Origin: Candidatus Ichthyocystis hellenicum
GTDB lineage: Bacteria; Pseudomonadota; Gammaproteobacteria; Burkholderiales; 2013Ark19i
DNA: 64,000 nt
Direction: 5' to 3'
NCBI RefSeq assembly: GCF_001460935.1
Contig: NZ_LN906597.1
Span: 1,149,398-1,213,397, forward strand
Of this stretch, positions 1 to 9,100 are shown in pieces. Both the position numbers and the translations under genes were made by a program. The notes beneath the pieces are model-generated. The model was not told the DNA's origin, did not search any database, and saw nothing but the letters and a program-made list of their open reading frames with translations. Position 1 is the stretch's first letter; each line of letters starts with the position of its first letter.

Positions 1-104
1 AGATAGAAGATACATTTGAAAGTGTTTTTCCTTGTTTTTATGCAGATATCAGCAAGTTTTCAAAGAAACGCTATAAGGTGGTAGCAGCTAAGAAAGTAGT
101 ATAA
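1..104 (+). CDS. 3' end of an unidentified gene upstream of purF (partial)
   Basis: An open frame enters from the left edge and ends with TAA at 102-104, directly abutting the purF ATG at 105. The visible 33 residues end in a basic stretch (K-K-R-Y-K then A-A-K-K-V-V). In many proteobacteria the gene before purF is cvpA, a membrane protein of the colicin V production family. The visible tail is too short to test that. The zero-base gap to purF points to co-transcription and probably translational coupling. Confidence 0.55.
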   Translation, partial: IEDTFESVFPCFYADISKFSKKRYKVVAAKKVV

Positions 105-1514
105 ATGTGTGGTGTTTTAGGTGTTATCGGTAGCTCTCTTGCCAGTGGGTTGCTCTACGATGGTCTTACTGTGTTGCAGCATAGGGGGCAAGATGCTGCA
201 GGTATGGCAACCATTGATAGTCATGGTCAGTTTCACTTAGTCAAAAATTCAGGTCTAGTCAGAGATGTTTTTAGTGATAAGGAACTTTCAGCTCTGCCAG
301 GGGTTGCAGGTATAGCCCATTGTCGTTACCCAACTTCTGGATCGATAGTTGCTGTTGAAGCTCAACCATTCTACGTTAATTTTCCCTATGGTTTGGTACT
401 GGCTCACAATGGTAATTTGGTAAATGCTGATGAAGTTCGTTTCTCCCTTGAAAATGTTGACTATCGCCACATTAATACTTCTTCAGATTCAGAATTATTG
501 CTTAATGTTTTGGCTCATGAACTAGGTTGTTCATCTAACGGGATTGATTTGACCCCTGAGATTATATGTCATGCTCTCTCTCTTTTGTCCCAACGAGTTA
601 AAGGTGCCTACTCTGTTGTTTGTTTGATAGCAAATCATGGTCTTTTGGCTTTTCAGGATCCATACGGCATTCGTCCTCTTGTTTTGGGTTGTAGAGAAGA
701 TAATGGCAATGTTTCTTATATGTTATCTTCAGAGTCGGTTGCACTCGATATAAATGGTTTTAATTTGATTGGAGATGTTAAAGCCGGTGAGATGGTTTTT
801 ATTGATTTCTCGATGAATCTTCATCGCTTTCAGTATGCTCCAGGAGTGCTATCTCATCCGTGTTTGTTTGAGTATATTTATTTTTCTCGTCCAGACTCAA
901 TTTCTTATGGTTCTTATATTTCTGACGTAAGAAAGATGATGGGGGTGCTTTTGGCAAAAAAGGTTCGTAGCTCTGGATTGTACCAGCATGTTGATGTTGT
1001 GGTTCCTATTCCAGATTCTTCTTGCTATTCTGCCTTGTCTTTAGCCTTATCTTTAGGTCTTCCTTACAGTGAGGCATTTGTTAAAAATCGTTATATTGGT
1101 CGTACTTTTATTATGCCTGCTCAGTCCTCTCGTCAAAAATTTATAAGAAGAAAGCTTAATCCTATAGTAAGTGAATTTTCTGGTAGATCCGTGTTGCTAG
1201 TTGATGACTCTATTGTTAGAGGAACTACTAGTCGTGAAATTGTGCAAATGGCACGTCAATCTGGTGCTTGCCGTGTTTTCATGGCTTCGGCAGCTCCCCC
1301 AGTTCGTTATCCTAATCGCTATGGTATTGATATGCCAACTTATGGGGAGCTTATAGCTTATTCGCGTACAGATGATGATGTTTGTCGAGAAATAGGTGCG
1401 GATGTTCTTATCTATCAGGATTTGTCTGATCTACAGGATCTTGTATCTGGTTTATCTTCTGATATTTTTAGAGCAGAAACGTCGTGTTTTGATGGCTTAT
1501 ATATCGTAGACTAA
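105..1514 (+). CDS. purF: Amidophosphoribosyltransferase PurF
   Basis: First committed step of purine synthesis: it transfers glutamine-derived ammonia to PRPP to make phosphoribosylamine in the cytoplasm. The protein is 469 residues, close to the usual bacterial length. It opens with M-C-G-V, so Cys2 becomes the N-terminal nucleophile of the glutaminase (class II Ntn) domain after Met removal. H-R-G-Q-D-A-A-G near residue 27 and the L-A-H-N-G-N-L-V motif are typical of that domain. The PRPP-binding loop V-D-D-S-I-V-R-G-T-T lies near residues 364-373 in the phosphoribosyltransferase half. The start abuts the upstream stop. The last 4 bases overlap the convergent hypothetical gene on the minus strand. 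Confidence 0.97.
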   Translation: MCGVLGVIGSSLASGLLYDGLTVLQHRGQDAAGMATIDSHGQFHLVKNSGLVRDVFSDKELSALPGVAGIAHCRYPTSGSIVAVEAQPFYVNFPYGLVLAHNGNLVNADEVRFSLENVDYRHINTSSDSELLLNVLAHELGCSSNGIDLTPEIICHALSLLSQRVKGAYSVVCLIANHGLLAFQDPYGIRPLVLGCREDNGNVSYMLSSESVALDINGFNLIGDVKAGEMVFIDFSMNLHRFQYAPGVLSHPCLFEYIYFSRPDSISYGSYISDVRKMMGVLLAKKVRSSGLYQHVDVVVPIPDSSCYSALSLALSLGLPYSEAFVKNRYIGRTFIMPAQSSRQKFIRRKLNPIVSEFSGRSVLLVDDSIVRGTTSREIVQMARQSGACRVFMASAAPPVRYPNRYGIDMPTYGELIAYSRTDDDVCREIGADVLIYQDLSDLQDLVSGLSSDIFRAETSCFDGLYIVD

Positions 1515-2581
1515 CTGTCGTTGAGTATTAGCGAACGCCGAATGCTTTTTGATAGGGAGTCACGTATAAGTTGTTTTTCTTTTGGCGTTCCTATTTTCTC
1601 TAGTGCGGATTTAATGCTGTCTATTAGGTCAGCGTTGTCGTGTTTTTTTACGCTGTATCTGTTTTTTATAGGGTTGTAAATTTTGTTTACCTTCATAGTA
1701 ATTGATATCATTATCGATTCAGATTTGCTTGGGTTTTTAATTATTTCTTGAAATCCTTTTAAAATTAATGTTTCTGCTTCAATTTTTAAAATTACTTCTT
1801 TATATATGTTTGTAGGCATTATCTCTTTTGTGAGTTCCGATTCTTCATTAGACATACCGTTTAGCTGTTTTGAAATGTAATTATGTACTGTTTGGTATGC
1901 AAGTTTGTGCATTTTGGGGTCGCATTTTTGAGGAACTAGTGCTGTCATGACTTCTTTGTATCTCTGTTGCATATCGTCTGAGGTTTTACTTCGTAAAATC
2001 ATACTAATCTCAGATTTTTCTTTTTCAAATAAGGTGTACATAGCCGCTTTTATGAAAGTAGATATTAGTTCAATGTATTCTTTAGTTGGAAAAACAATTT
2101 TATATTTTTTTCTATCTAATTTTTTGCTTATTTTTTCTATAAGTTTGTTCCAGTATTTATTGCAGGGCCTGTCCGCTGTTGTTTCCTCTTTATAAATTGC
2201 CATAGTGTTGAAAAGATTGTGTATGTAACTTATGTATCTAATTTTGCTTATGGGATACTTAATCTTATTGTATAAAGATTTTTCATCAAGTTTAAGATCT
2301 AGCTGAATTAATACCAATAAAGACATATTTTCGTATGAGCTTGTTTTTCTTACAGAATTACTTATAGCTTCAAATATTAGGAAAGTCATGTAATTTTGTA
2401 AAAAATTTTCAAATTCACACACGCTTGTAAAATGCCTATGTATATATAATAAAAACCTTACTAGAAAAGTGCTTTTTATTATTCTGTACAAAAAGAAAGT
2501 ACATTTCGGCTCTCTAGTTCCGTATTCATATATCTCCTTGAAGCTGATAGATTCTTTGTCTGCTGTGAATGAACTGATCAT
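1511..2581 (-). CDS. Hypothetical protein, 356 aa
   Basis: I do not recognise this protein. It is Lys/Ile/Ser-rich, predicted mostly helical, with no clear signal peptide or membrane segment. The C-terminus (I-R-D-S-L-S-K-S-I-R-R-S-L) faintly recalls the tail region of the modular family at 37-64 kb (an L-S-K-S-L stretch there), but the characteristic G-M-S and F-F-x-K-L landmarks are absent, so membership is not supported. It lies 50 bp downstream of pyrC on the same strand and could be read from the same transcript. Its stop overlaps the purF stop by 4 bp. An AGGA lies about 10 nt before the ATG. G+C is clearly lower than in purF, which suggests an accessory gene. Confidence 0.7.
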   Translation of the reverse strand: MISSFTADKESISFKEIYEYGTREPKCTFFLYRIIKSTFLVRFLLYIHRHFTSVCEFENFLQNYMTFLIFEAISNSVRKTSSYENMSLLVLIQLDLKLDEKSLYNKIKYPISKIRYISYIHNLFNTMAIYKEETTADRPCNKYWNKLIEKISKKLDRKKYKIVFPTKEYIELISTFIKAAMYTLFEKEKSEISMILRSKTSDDMQQRYKEVMTALVPQKCDPKMHKLAYQTVHNYISKQLNGMSNEESELTKEIMPTNIYKEVILKIEAETLILKGFQEIIKNPSKSESIMISITMKVNKIYNPIKNRYSVKKHDNADLIDSIKSALEKIGTPKEKQLIRDSLSKSIRRSLILNDS

Positions 2582-2631
2582 GCCTATATTCCTGAAGGAA
2601 GGAACTGGAAACGATTATGTAATAATTTAAG

Positions 2632-3687
2632 TTATAGCCCACTTAAGACCATTTTAGCTTTCCAGTGAAAAACCATTCCTGCACATAGTGGAATTACTTT
2701 TTTCTCGTTTGGAAGTATGGTGGCGCAAGGTACTTTCCATTCTTCCTTTATCAAATGAAGTTCTTCGTTATTTGTCTCTTGATTATAGAAATTGGAGCCA
2801 GCAATGCTACTGAAGTGCTCTAGTCTATCAATATAACCATGTGATTCAAAAATAGTTGCATAAAGTTCCATAGCATGTGGGGCTGTATAACAACCAGCAC
2901 AACCACATGAAGACTCTTTATGATCTGATGTATGAGGTGCAGAATCTGTTCCTAAAAAGAACTTTGATTCCCCAGATGTTGCTGCCTCTACCAGTGCTAA
3001 TCTATCTTCTTTTCTTTTTAACAATGGCATACAGTACCAATGAGGACGCAATCCACCATCAAAAAGTGCTTTTCTGTCAAATGCTAAATGGTGAGCTGTT
3101 ATCGTTGCCGCAGTATTGGGAGTTTGTTTAACATATTCTACAGCTTGTCGTGTTGTTATATGCTCCAAAACAACTTTTAGGTCAGGAAACTTTTTTTGTA
3201 GAGGAAGTAGCTCATCCTTAATAAACACTTTTTCTCGATCAAAAGGATCTACAGATGGCAATGAGCTTTCACCATGTACGCAAAGTACAATGCCGTAATC
3301 AATCATGGCCTGTAAAACATCTGGATTTATGGAAGTGTTTTGAGCTATACCGCATGCGGAGTTAGTTGTAACCCCTTTGGGGTACCATTTTATGGCCAGT
3401 AAGTCTTTATTCTTAGACATATTATACACTTCATCTGGTAATAGTGTCGATGTTAAATAGAGTGACATAAACGGCGTAAATGTACTACCGCTTGGTTTTA
3501 CCTTATTAATTCTCTTCCTATAGCCTATTGCATCTTCGACAGTGGTTAAAGGGGGATCCAAGTTTGGCATTACCAGAGCTCGCTTAAATTGTCGGCATGT
3601 GTCTTGGATGATAACGCTGGTAATGTCTCCGTCTCTTAAATGTAGGTGCCAATCATCAGGTGCTTTTATTACAAGATATTTTTTCAT
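2632..3687 (-). CDS. pyrC: Dihydroorotase PyrC (class II)
   Basis: Cyclises carbamoyl aspartate to dihydroorotate in pyrimidine synthesis, as a cytoplasmic zinc enzyme. The 351-residue length fits the E. coli PyrC type. Metal ligands are visible: H14 and H16 in D-W-H-L-H-L-R-D-G, the lysine that is carboxylated in this family (K100 in A-I-K-W-Y-P-K-G), H138, H176 and D248 in G-T-D-S-A-P-H. The N-terminal 32 bases overlap the 3' end of the upstream MobC-like gene in another frame, so the enzyme may be translationally coupled to a mobility-type gene, which is an odd setting for pyrC. The hypothetical gene at 1511-2581 follows after 50 bp. Confidence 0.97.
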   Translation of the reverse strand: MKKYLVIKAPDDWHLHLRDGDITSVIIQDTCRQFKRALVMPNLDPPLTTVEDAIGYRKRINKVKPSGSTFTPFMSLYLTSTLLPDEVYNMSKNKDLLAIKWYPKGVTTNSACGIAQNTSINPDVLQAMIDYGIVLCVHGESSLPSVDPFDREKVFIKDELLPLQKKFPDLKVVLEHITTRQAVEYVKQTPNTAATITAHHLAFDRKALFDGGLRPHWYCMPLLKRKEDRLALVEAATSGESKFFLGTDSAPHTSDHKESSCGCAGCYTAPHAMELYATIFESHGYIDRLEHFSSIAGSNFYNQETNNEELHLIKEEWKVPCATILPNEKKVIPLCAGMVFHWKAKMVLSGL

Positions 3688-4441
3688 CTATATAAGGCCA
3701 TTCTGTGTAATGAACACATAGCATTTTACTTAGGTGTTTATCTTTTTCCAAGCACACTATTGTGTCGTAGACGACCACATACTTAATGGAGAATAATATT
3801 TTTTTAAGCCTCTTGTATACTTTGAGGTCGTCGCTTATCCATACTATGTATTGGTACTCATTTCTTTTTATGGATTGCAGTCTGTTACCTACGATATCTC
3901 TGTAGCGATTGATGTTTTTGAGAGTTCGTTCGTATTCTATAGCAAATGCGCACCCAGCCGGTGATGTGCAAATTGCGTCTACTCTTGAGGTTTGTTCGCC
4001 GATGAAAGCAGATTGGCTCTTGTTTATCCATTTCGTCCATCCAGCATGATGGGCCAAAATCCTTATTTTTTGTAGTGTTAGTGTGTGTTGGTATTGTTTT
4101 ATGTGTCTAGATTTCCTTCTAGTGGTAATGCGTGTGAGCACCTCTTGTTCCGTTAATAGCAGCATTTCTCCGTGTGTTGTAATTCCCCATATGCTAATAA
4201 TCTTAGCAGGTGAAATTGTGATAGTTTTTTCCCATACGATCGAAGATGATTTCAGCCCAATCATTATTTTCTTTATTGATTGAGTATTTTTTAGTTTTAA
4301 GAGCATTTGTAGAATACTTATAGTTGTGTATGGTTCATCTTTTATGAACGACAGAATTTTGTCAATTTTTTGTTGATGGATAATTCGAGCTTGGTTTATA
4401 GGAAGCAATTTCTGTGATCGGTCTTTTTTAGATAAGATCAT
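3656..4441 (-). CDS. MobC / replication-relaxation-like protein (tentative)
   Basis: About 261 residues from the chosen ATG at 4441. The open frame extends to 4561, and an ATG at 4459 is the main alternative. The N-terminal half looks like a winged-helix DNA-binding region (K-I-L-S-F-I-K then T-I-S-I-L-Q-M-L). The C-terminal half has A-I-E-Y-E-R-T-L-K-N-I-N-R-Y followed by Y-I-V-W-I-S. That resembles the nuclease-like half of the replication-relaxation (MobC) family, where an E-x-E and a downstream R-Y occur. That family often sits beside TraD-type ATPases on mobile elements, exactly as here. The start overlaps the TraD-like gene by 14 bp and the end overlaps pyrC by 32 bp. The family call is inference from motif style and neighbourhood. 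Confidence 0.5.
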   Translation of the reverse strand: MILSKKDRSQKLLPINQARIIHQQKIDKILSFIKDEPYTTISILQMLLKLKNTQSIKKIMIGLKSSSIVWEKTITISPAKIISIWGITTHGEMLLLTEQEVLTRITTRRKSRHIKQYQHTLTLQKIRILAHHAGWTKWINKSQSAFIGEQTSRVDAICTSPAGCAFAIEYERTLKNINRYRDIVGNRLQSIKRNEYQYIVWISDDLKVYKRLKKILFSIKYVVVYDTIVCLEKDKHLSKMLCVHYTEWPYIDEKISCNKST

Positions 4442-5786
4442 ATGGTGAAGTGACTCCATGTTCGCAGGGTTTATATTGATGTACCTTAGGGAGTATTTTA
4501 AATTGTTGTGGCAAAACTTTAATTGGTGTGCAGCGTATAATATATGCAGGCCCATCTCCAAATATAAGCCCTACACTAGCGTTTTTCTTGCTTTGAGGCT
4601 TGGGTAGATGACTTATTATTCCAGCATGAATGTGTGGTTTAAAGGTATTTTTTTGATAATAGTACCCTGATATTTTCTCAAGTGTGTTTAGAGTGTGTCC
4701 GTGAGAAATTCTGTAAATGAATTTTATAGAAGTGTTTGTCATAACTATGGATTCTACGGCTTTGGGGTTGACAGAGCTTGATTCTAATAGATTGCCAATG
4801 TCTTGGAATGCTAATAGTAAATGGACATTTTTGTCGCGTATAGTAGAAAGGGATGTAAGCATAGTTTCTGATAAAACATACCTGAGTTCATCTATGAATA
4901 GCCCAATTGAAGGACATTTTCTAAGGTCTCGTTTTTCAATTATCTGAATAATTATTTGTAATACCAACCTCATTGCAGATTGTACCCTTGGTTGGGATGT
5001 GTTTCCAATTACATAAATTATATGCCCCGGTTGGATTACATCTGCAAGAGATAGACCGGAATGGGCTTGAAGCGCAGGTAGAAATCCTAATTGCTGACAT
5101 TCTCTCCAAAACGCATGCTTTTTGTAAATCTCCTTTATATTTCCTGCCTGTTTTAAAAATTCAGGAAAACACATTTTATTTTGATATATTATATTTGATG
5201 ATAGTCTAGCTGCATCTCTATCCTCACCTCTGTAAAAATCTACACCTGCATTCCCAGAATTGTGTAACTGGAAAGCTGATATGAGCATCATTTCTATGTC
5301 GGCTGGTAGTGCATCTTGAAATGGGTTTATTTGAGGTGGGGCTTGGGGTGACAGATCTAAAATGTGGAACTTGTTATTTTCTTCTAGGTAATCATATAGG
5401 GTGTTAATCATCTGCAGATCACGTTTGGGATCGAAAATAATGCTGCATTCGTTAAAATTTTTTGTGCATTGGGCTATGATGCTGGTTGCTGCCATGGTTT
5501 TTCCGCAACCACTTTCTCCGATGAAGGCGATGTGATTTTTCTGTAGCTGCTCTAATGGCCAGAACAGGGGGTCGTTATGTGTAGTTAAACCAATAAATAC
5601 TCCTTTTTTAGGGTTAATGTATCTTATTGTTTCAAATGTTTTTTGGCATTCTCTCATCATCGATACAGCATGAAAGATGCTTTGATGTTTGTTGATGCTG
5701 AGTGTGATTTTGACTGCTGATACTAGCTTTCTTATAAGGAAGAGCATTAGTCCTACTACATCACCTAGCACAGATATCATCTCCAT
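4428..5786 (-). CDS. TraD-type conjugative coupling ATPase-like protein
   Basis: About 452 residues from ATG 5786. A TTG at 5810 would add 8 residues, and neither start has a good ribosome site. A hydrophobic N-terminal segment (V-V-G-L-M-L-F-L-I region) could anchor it in the inner membrane. The Walker A is F-I-G-E-S-G-C-G-K-T near residues 88-97, and a Walker B-like L-F-I-D-E-L lies near residues 280-290, followed by a sensor-like L-L-L-A-F-Q-D-I. The layout matches type IV coupling proteins, which feed DNA or protein to a conjugation or secretion channel. It is shorter than classical TraD/VirD4. No relaxase or channel genes are in the window, so it may be a remnant or serve a channel encoded elsewhere. 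The MobC-like gene follows with a 14-bp overlap. Confidence 0.7.
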   Translation of the reverse strand: MEMISVLGDVVGLMLFLIRKLVSAVKITLSINKHQSIFHAVSMMRECQKTFETIRYINPKKGVFIGLTTHNDPLFWPLEQLQKNHIAFIGESGCGKTMAATSIIAQCTKNFNECSIIFDPKRDLQMINTLYDYLEENNKFHILDLSPQAPPQINPFQDALPADIEMMLISAFQLHNSGNAGVDFYRGEDRDAARLSSNIIYQNKMCFPEFLKQAGNIKEIYKKHAFWRECQQLGFLPALQAHSGLSLADVIQPGHIIYVIGNTSQPRVQSAMRLVLQIIIQIIEKRDLRKCPSIGLFIDELRYVLSETMLTSLSTIRDKNVHLLLAFQDIGNLLESSSVNPKAVESIVMTNTSIKFIYRISHGHTLNTLEKISGYYYQKNTFKPHIHAGIISHLPKPQSKKNASVGLIFGDGPAYIIRCTPIKVLPQQFKILPKVHQYKPCEHGVTSPYDLI

Positions 5787-5927
5787 GTTTAAAGGCAAGA
5801 CCACGATCAAGAAAGTACTGGTACAATTTGGGGTTTGTTATAATTTTTAATTAGTTGCGCAGATTCTTGAATAATATTATTGGATCTTGGTAGATTATTA
5901 TAGTACTATAGCTTGCTTTTGTACCAG

Positions 5928-6017
5928 GGAGAGTTGGCAGAGCGGTTGAATGCGGCAGTCTTGAAAACTGTTGTGGGTGTAAACCCACCGTGGGTTCGAA
6001 TCCCTCACTCTCCGCCA
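5928..6017 (+). tRNA. tRNA-Ser (anticodon UGA), CCA encoded
   Basis: A 90-base cloverleaf. The 7-bp acceptor stem pairs GGAGAGT (5928-5934) with ACTCTCC (6007-6013), followed by discriminator G and an encoded CCA at 6015-6017. The anticodon loop CTTGAAA holds TGA at 5962-5964. A long variable arm, as in serine tRNAs, precedes the T-arm with GGTTCGAATCC. The TATAGT 5' of the gene near 5900 could be part of its promoter. The gene stands between the coupling-ATPase genes and a 4.2-kb AT-rich gene, which is a common setting for integrated elements. No second copy of its 3' end was seen in the window. Confidence 0.96.
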
Positions 6018-6113
6018 AATAAATACGCAATTGTAGGAATAATAGTGCACTGTGTTCTGGGTTTAGAAGATGATGTGACTGGTGTTTAGAAAAAACGCAA
6101 AATGATCAAAATT

Positions 6114-9100
6114 CTACTTTGAGTTGGGGCGGATGATGTTGTTCTCAATTTCGGTTTCTATGATTCTATCTAGCCTTGCTTCTAGCGCTCTTATTATGCA
6201 AATTTTGTCGATTTCGTCAAAATTCGATAATTCGTAGTCTGGGTTAGATATGTGATAGAGTCCGCTTAGTTTTGATACTATTACATCCCTAGTAATTGAG
6301 ACTTGATTTAGTTCTAGTACGTGGTTTTTGAGCATGATTTTTAAAAATAACGGATTTTGGAGGTAGCGTTCTTCTGCACTTATTTTATATTCCTTTATGT
6401 TCTTCTTAATAACCTCTTTCCACACGTAGAATATACTGTCCATTGATGTTTTCGTCTCGCGTAACACCTTTTTTCTTGCTAGATTATTTGCAATTGAATC
6501 CAGCTCCTCTGGTAGTATTTTACGATTAAATTCACGTGCTATTTCTTCTGCGATAATGTCAAATATGTAGAATGTGGCTTCCATTCTGCATTTTTTTGAT
6601 AATGTCCATCCATTAAAAGCGCATATATCAAGCAATGAGTAAATTTTTTTATATATTTTTCCATTTGAAGTGTTGTACATGAACACATCTTTAAATATTA
6701 TTTCACATAGATTTTTAATAGACTTAGTTTTGCAGTGTTGTAGGTAGTGATCAATGCCATTTTTACGTATTTTATGCATATCAGATTTAAAATTATTATT
6801 TATAAATACTAATATAGACTTGATGGATCTTTTTAGTAATACATGAAAACTAGGCGATGTAACATTCATTTTTTTTATGAATTCTTCTACTTTTACATCA
6901 AAATTGTGGGGGCTTTTTTCGATATCGTAATATTCTTTTTGGCTAAATGCTGATTTGAAATAATCATCTACGTCTTCTAAGTTTCTTCTTTCAAGATTAA
7001 CAATACTTCTAATGGCATCCAACAACGGTAATGATTCTATTTTCTTTGATTCTTCTCCAATTAATCTCTTGATTTCATCAGAGTTTTCATAGATAGAAAC
7101 CCTAAATCTACTGCAAAATAACATGTACGTTTCGCGAACAATATTTTTCTTAGTGATGTATGCTATGACATTTTTAATGCGTAGTATTTCCTTCGTTAGC
7201 TCAAAGCATAAAAATGATTTGCTGTCTCCTAAGAAGTATCGCATTATGTCTGAATGCAATACAAATGAACAAATGTCTGTGCTTTTACTTAAATTTGATA
7301 AAATTCTGTCAACTTCATATGAGTTATAATTTGTTTCCGGTATTTCATTTGTCCATGAACTCACTGCACTGTTAACTTCATTAACAATGTTTATTTGTCT
7401 TATTGTTTTGTTGGCAGTAAAATGCAGTATCTTTCCAGATAGGAAGTTTGACTTTCTTTCTTCGAAATATTTTCGTATATCATTTGCCGCAGAAATTTCA
7501 ACTTGATTTAATGCTTTTGATAATTTGCTTTCTACACATATCCAAGTTTTACCGTAGTTCTTTAGTTCATAGCTTTTTGATTCATCACTATTCGATGATT
7601 TGCTAGCCCTTATAGTGGTTTTAGTAAGTTTATTGTTTATGTTAGCGAGACATTCTTGGGTAAATGTAAACTTTGATGCAGGTATTAGTAGAGACTCCAT
7701 TTCTGTTTTTAGTTTTTCAACCGAGAGCACATAAGTTCTTATGAAGAATTTTATATTCTTTGTCCAGCATTTATCAAAGATAGTTAATATGTGTCTTTTA
7801 GCGTGCTCACTTCTATCAAAAGGTAGTAATTTTTTTCTTTTACCGTGGAAGAAGTATTCGTCTTTTATTGCTTCGTATAATAAATTTGTAAATTCTTCCG
7901 GTGGTAAAACTTGACTTTTAACAAAATTAGTCAATTTACTTATAATTATTGATATTTTTTTCGGTCCAGGATACTCTTGGTAGGAAAGTTCTTTTGTTTT
8001 TTTAGCTACTGTGTAAATAGATTTATTTTTTGATTCTAGGTTAAACGCAGATTGTAATTTTTCTATTTTTGATAATACCGAAGCTTCTAAGCTTATGTTT
8101 GCATAGTTACATATCTTGCTTAAAATAATAGATTCATATTCATCATACTTAGACCATGTAACTGAGTTTACCGATTTAATTATGTACAAAATACACCTAG
8201 ATAGATCAATTCTATCTAATTTTTTTTTTATAGTTACCACTGATTTTTTGTTATTTCTGAGAATATTAACTATATTCTTGTGTATTTCAGACTTATATAA
8301 TCTTTTTAGTGCTTTGAAGGCACATTGCCCTAAAATTATAGCTGATAGACTCTTTACTGAATAAATATTTAGGTGTGTCATACAGTCGCCAAGATTATTA
8401 ATCTTTGCTGCAATTTCTTTAAAATCACTATCTATGGCATTGATGATTTTGTGTATTTCTTTTGATATTTCAGCAACTAACTCATTAGAAAAATTATCAG
8501 CAGTTATAATTCTTATAGAATGATGAATTTTCTTGGGATTTTTTTCTGAATATGGCAAATTATCCGATGATATTGCTATTGGTAGTTTATATTTATTAAA
8601 TATCCATTTTGCATAAAATTTAACTATTTTTCTGGATATTTTTTTGGGATTAAAGCTTAATTTTCCTGTAGGACCAGATAAAGCTTTAGTTTCAGTTATA
8701 AAATCAAATGCCAGTAAATTAAATATTATTTTAGGTTCTTTTTCTATGTGTGAACGAATAATTTTTTTTGCATGGTTGAAGATAGATATACATGCATTTG
8801 GTAATGCTCCTATATTAGTAAAACTAAGTACTTTGTGACTATAATTTAAGTTATACGTTTCAACTACCATCCTGTTAATAACTCCGTCACTATACTCTGC
8901 TGTTAATACTTTTTTTATCCTTGCAATAGCTTCTCCTTTTGTAATTTTATTCCTATGATATAGAGTTATTGTATTTATTACAGCAGCTGGTTTTCGTTGC
9001 AAAATACTGTTTCGTTTTTTTACTACTACAGACACTATGTCTTTTGCTATACAATCGGATATTTCTTTATTTTTTTGTGGCATCAATTGATCGTGGATTT

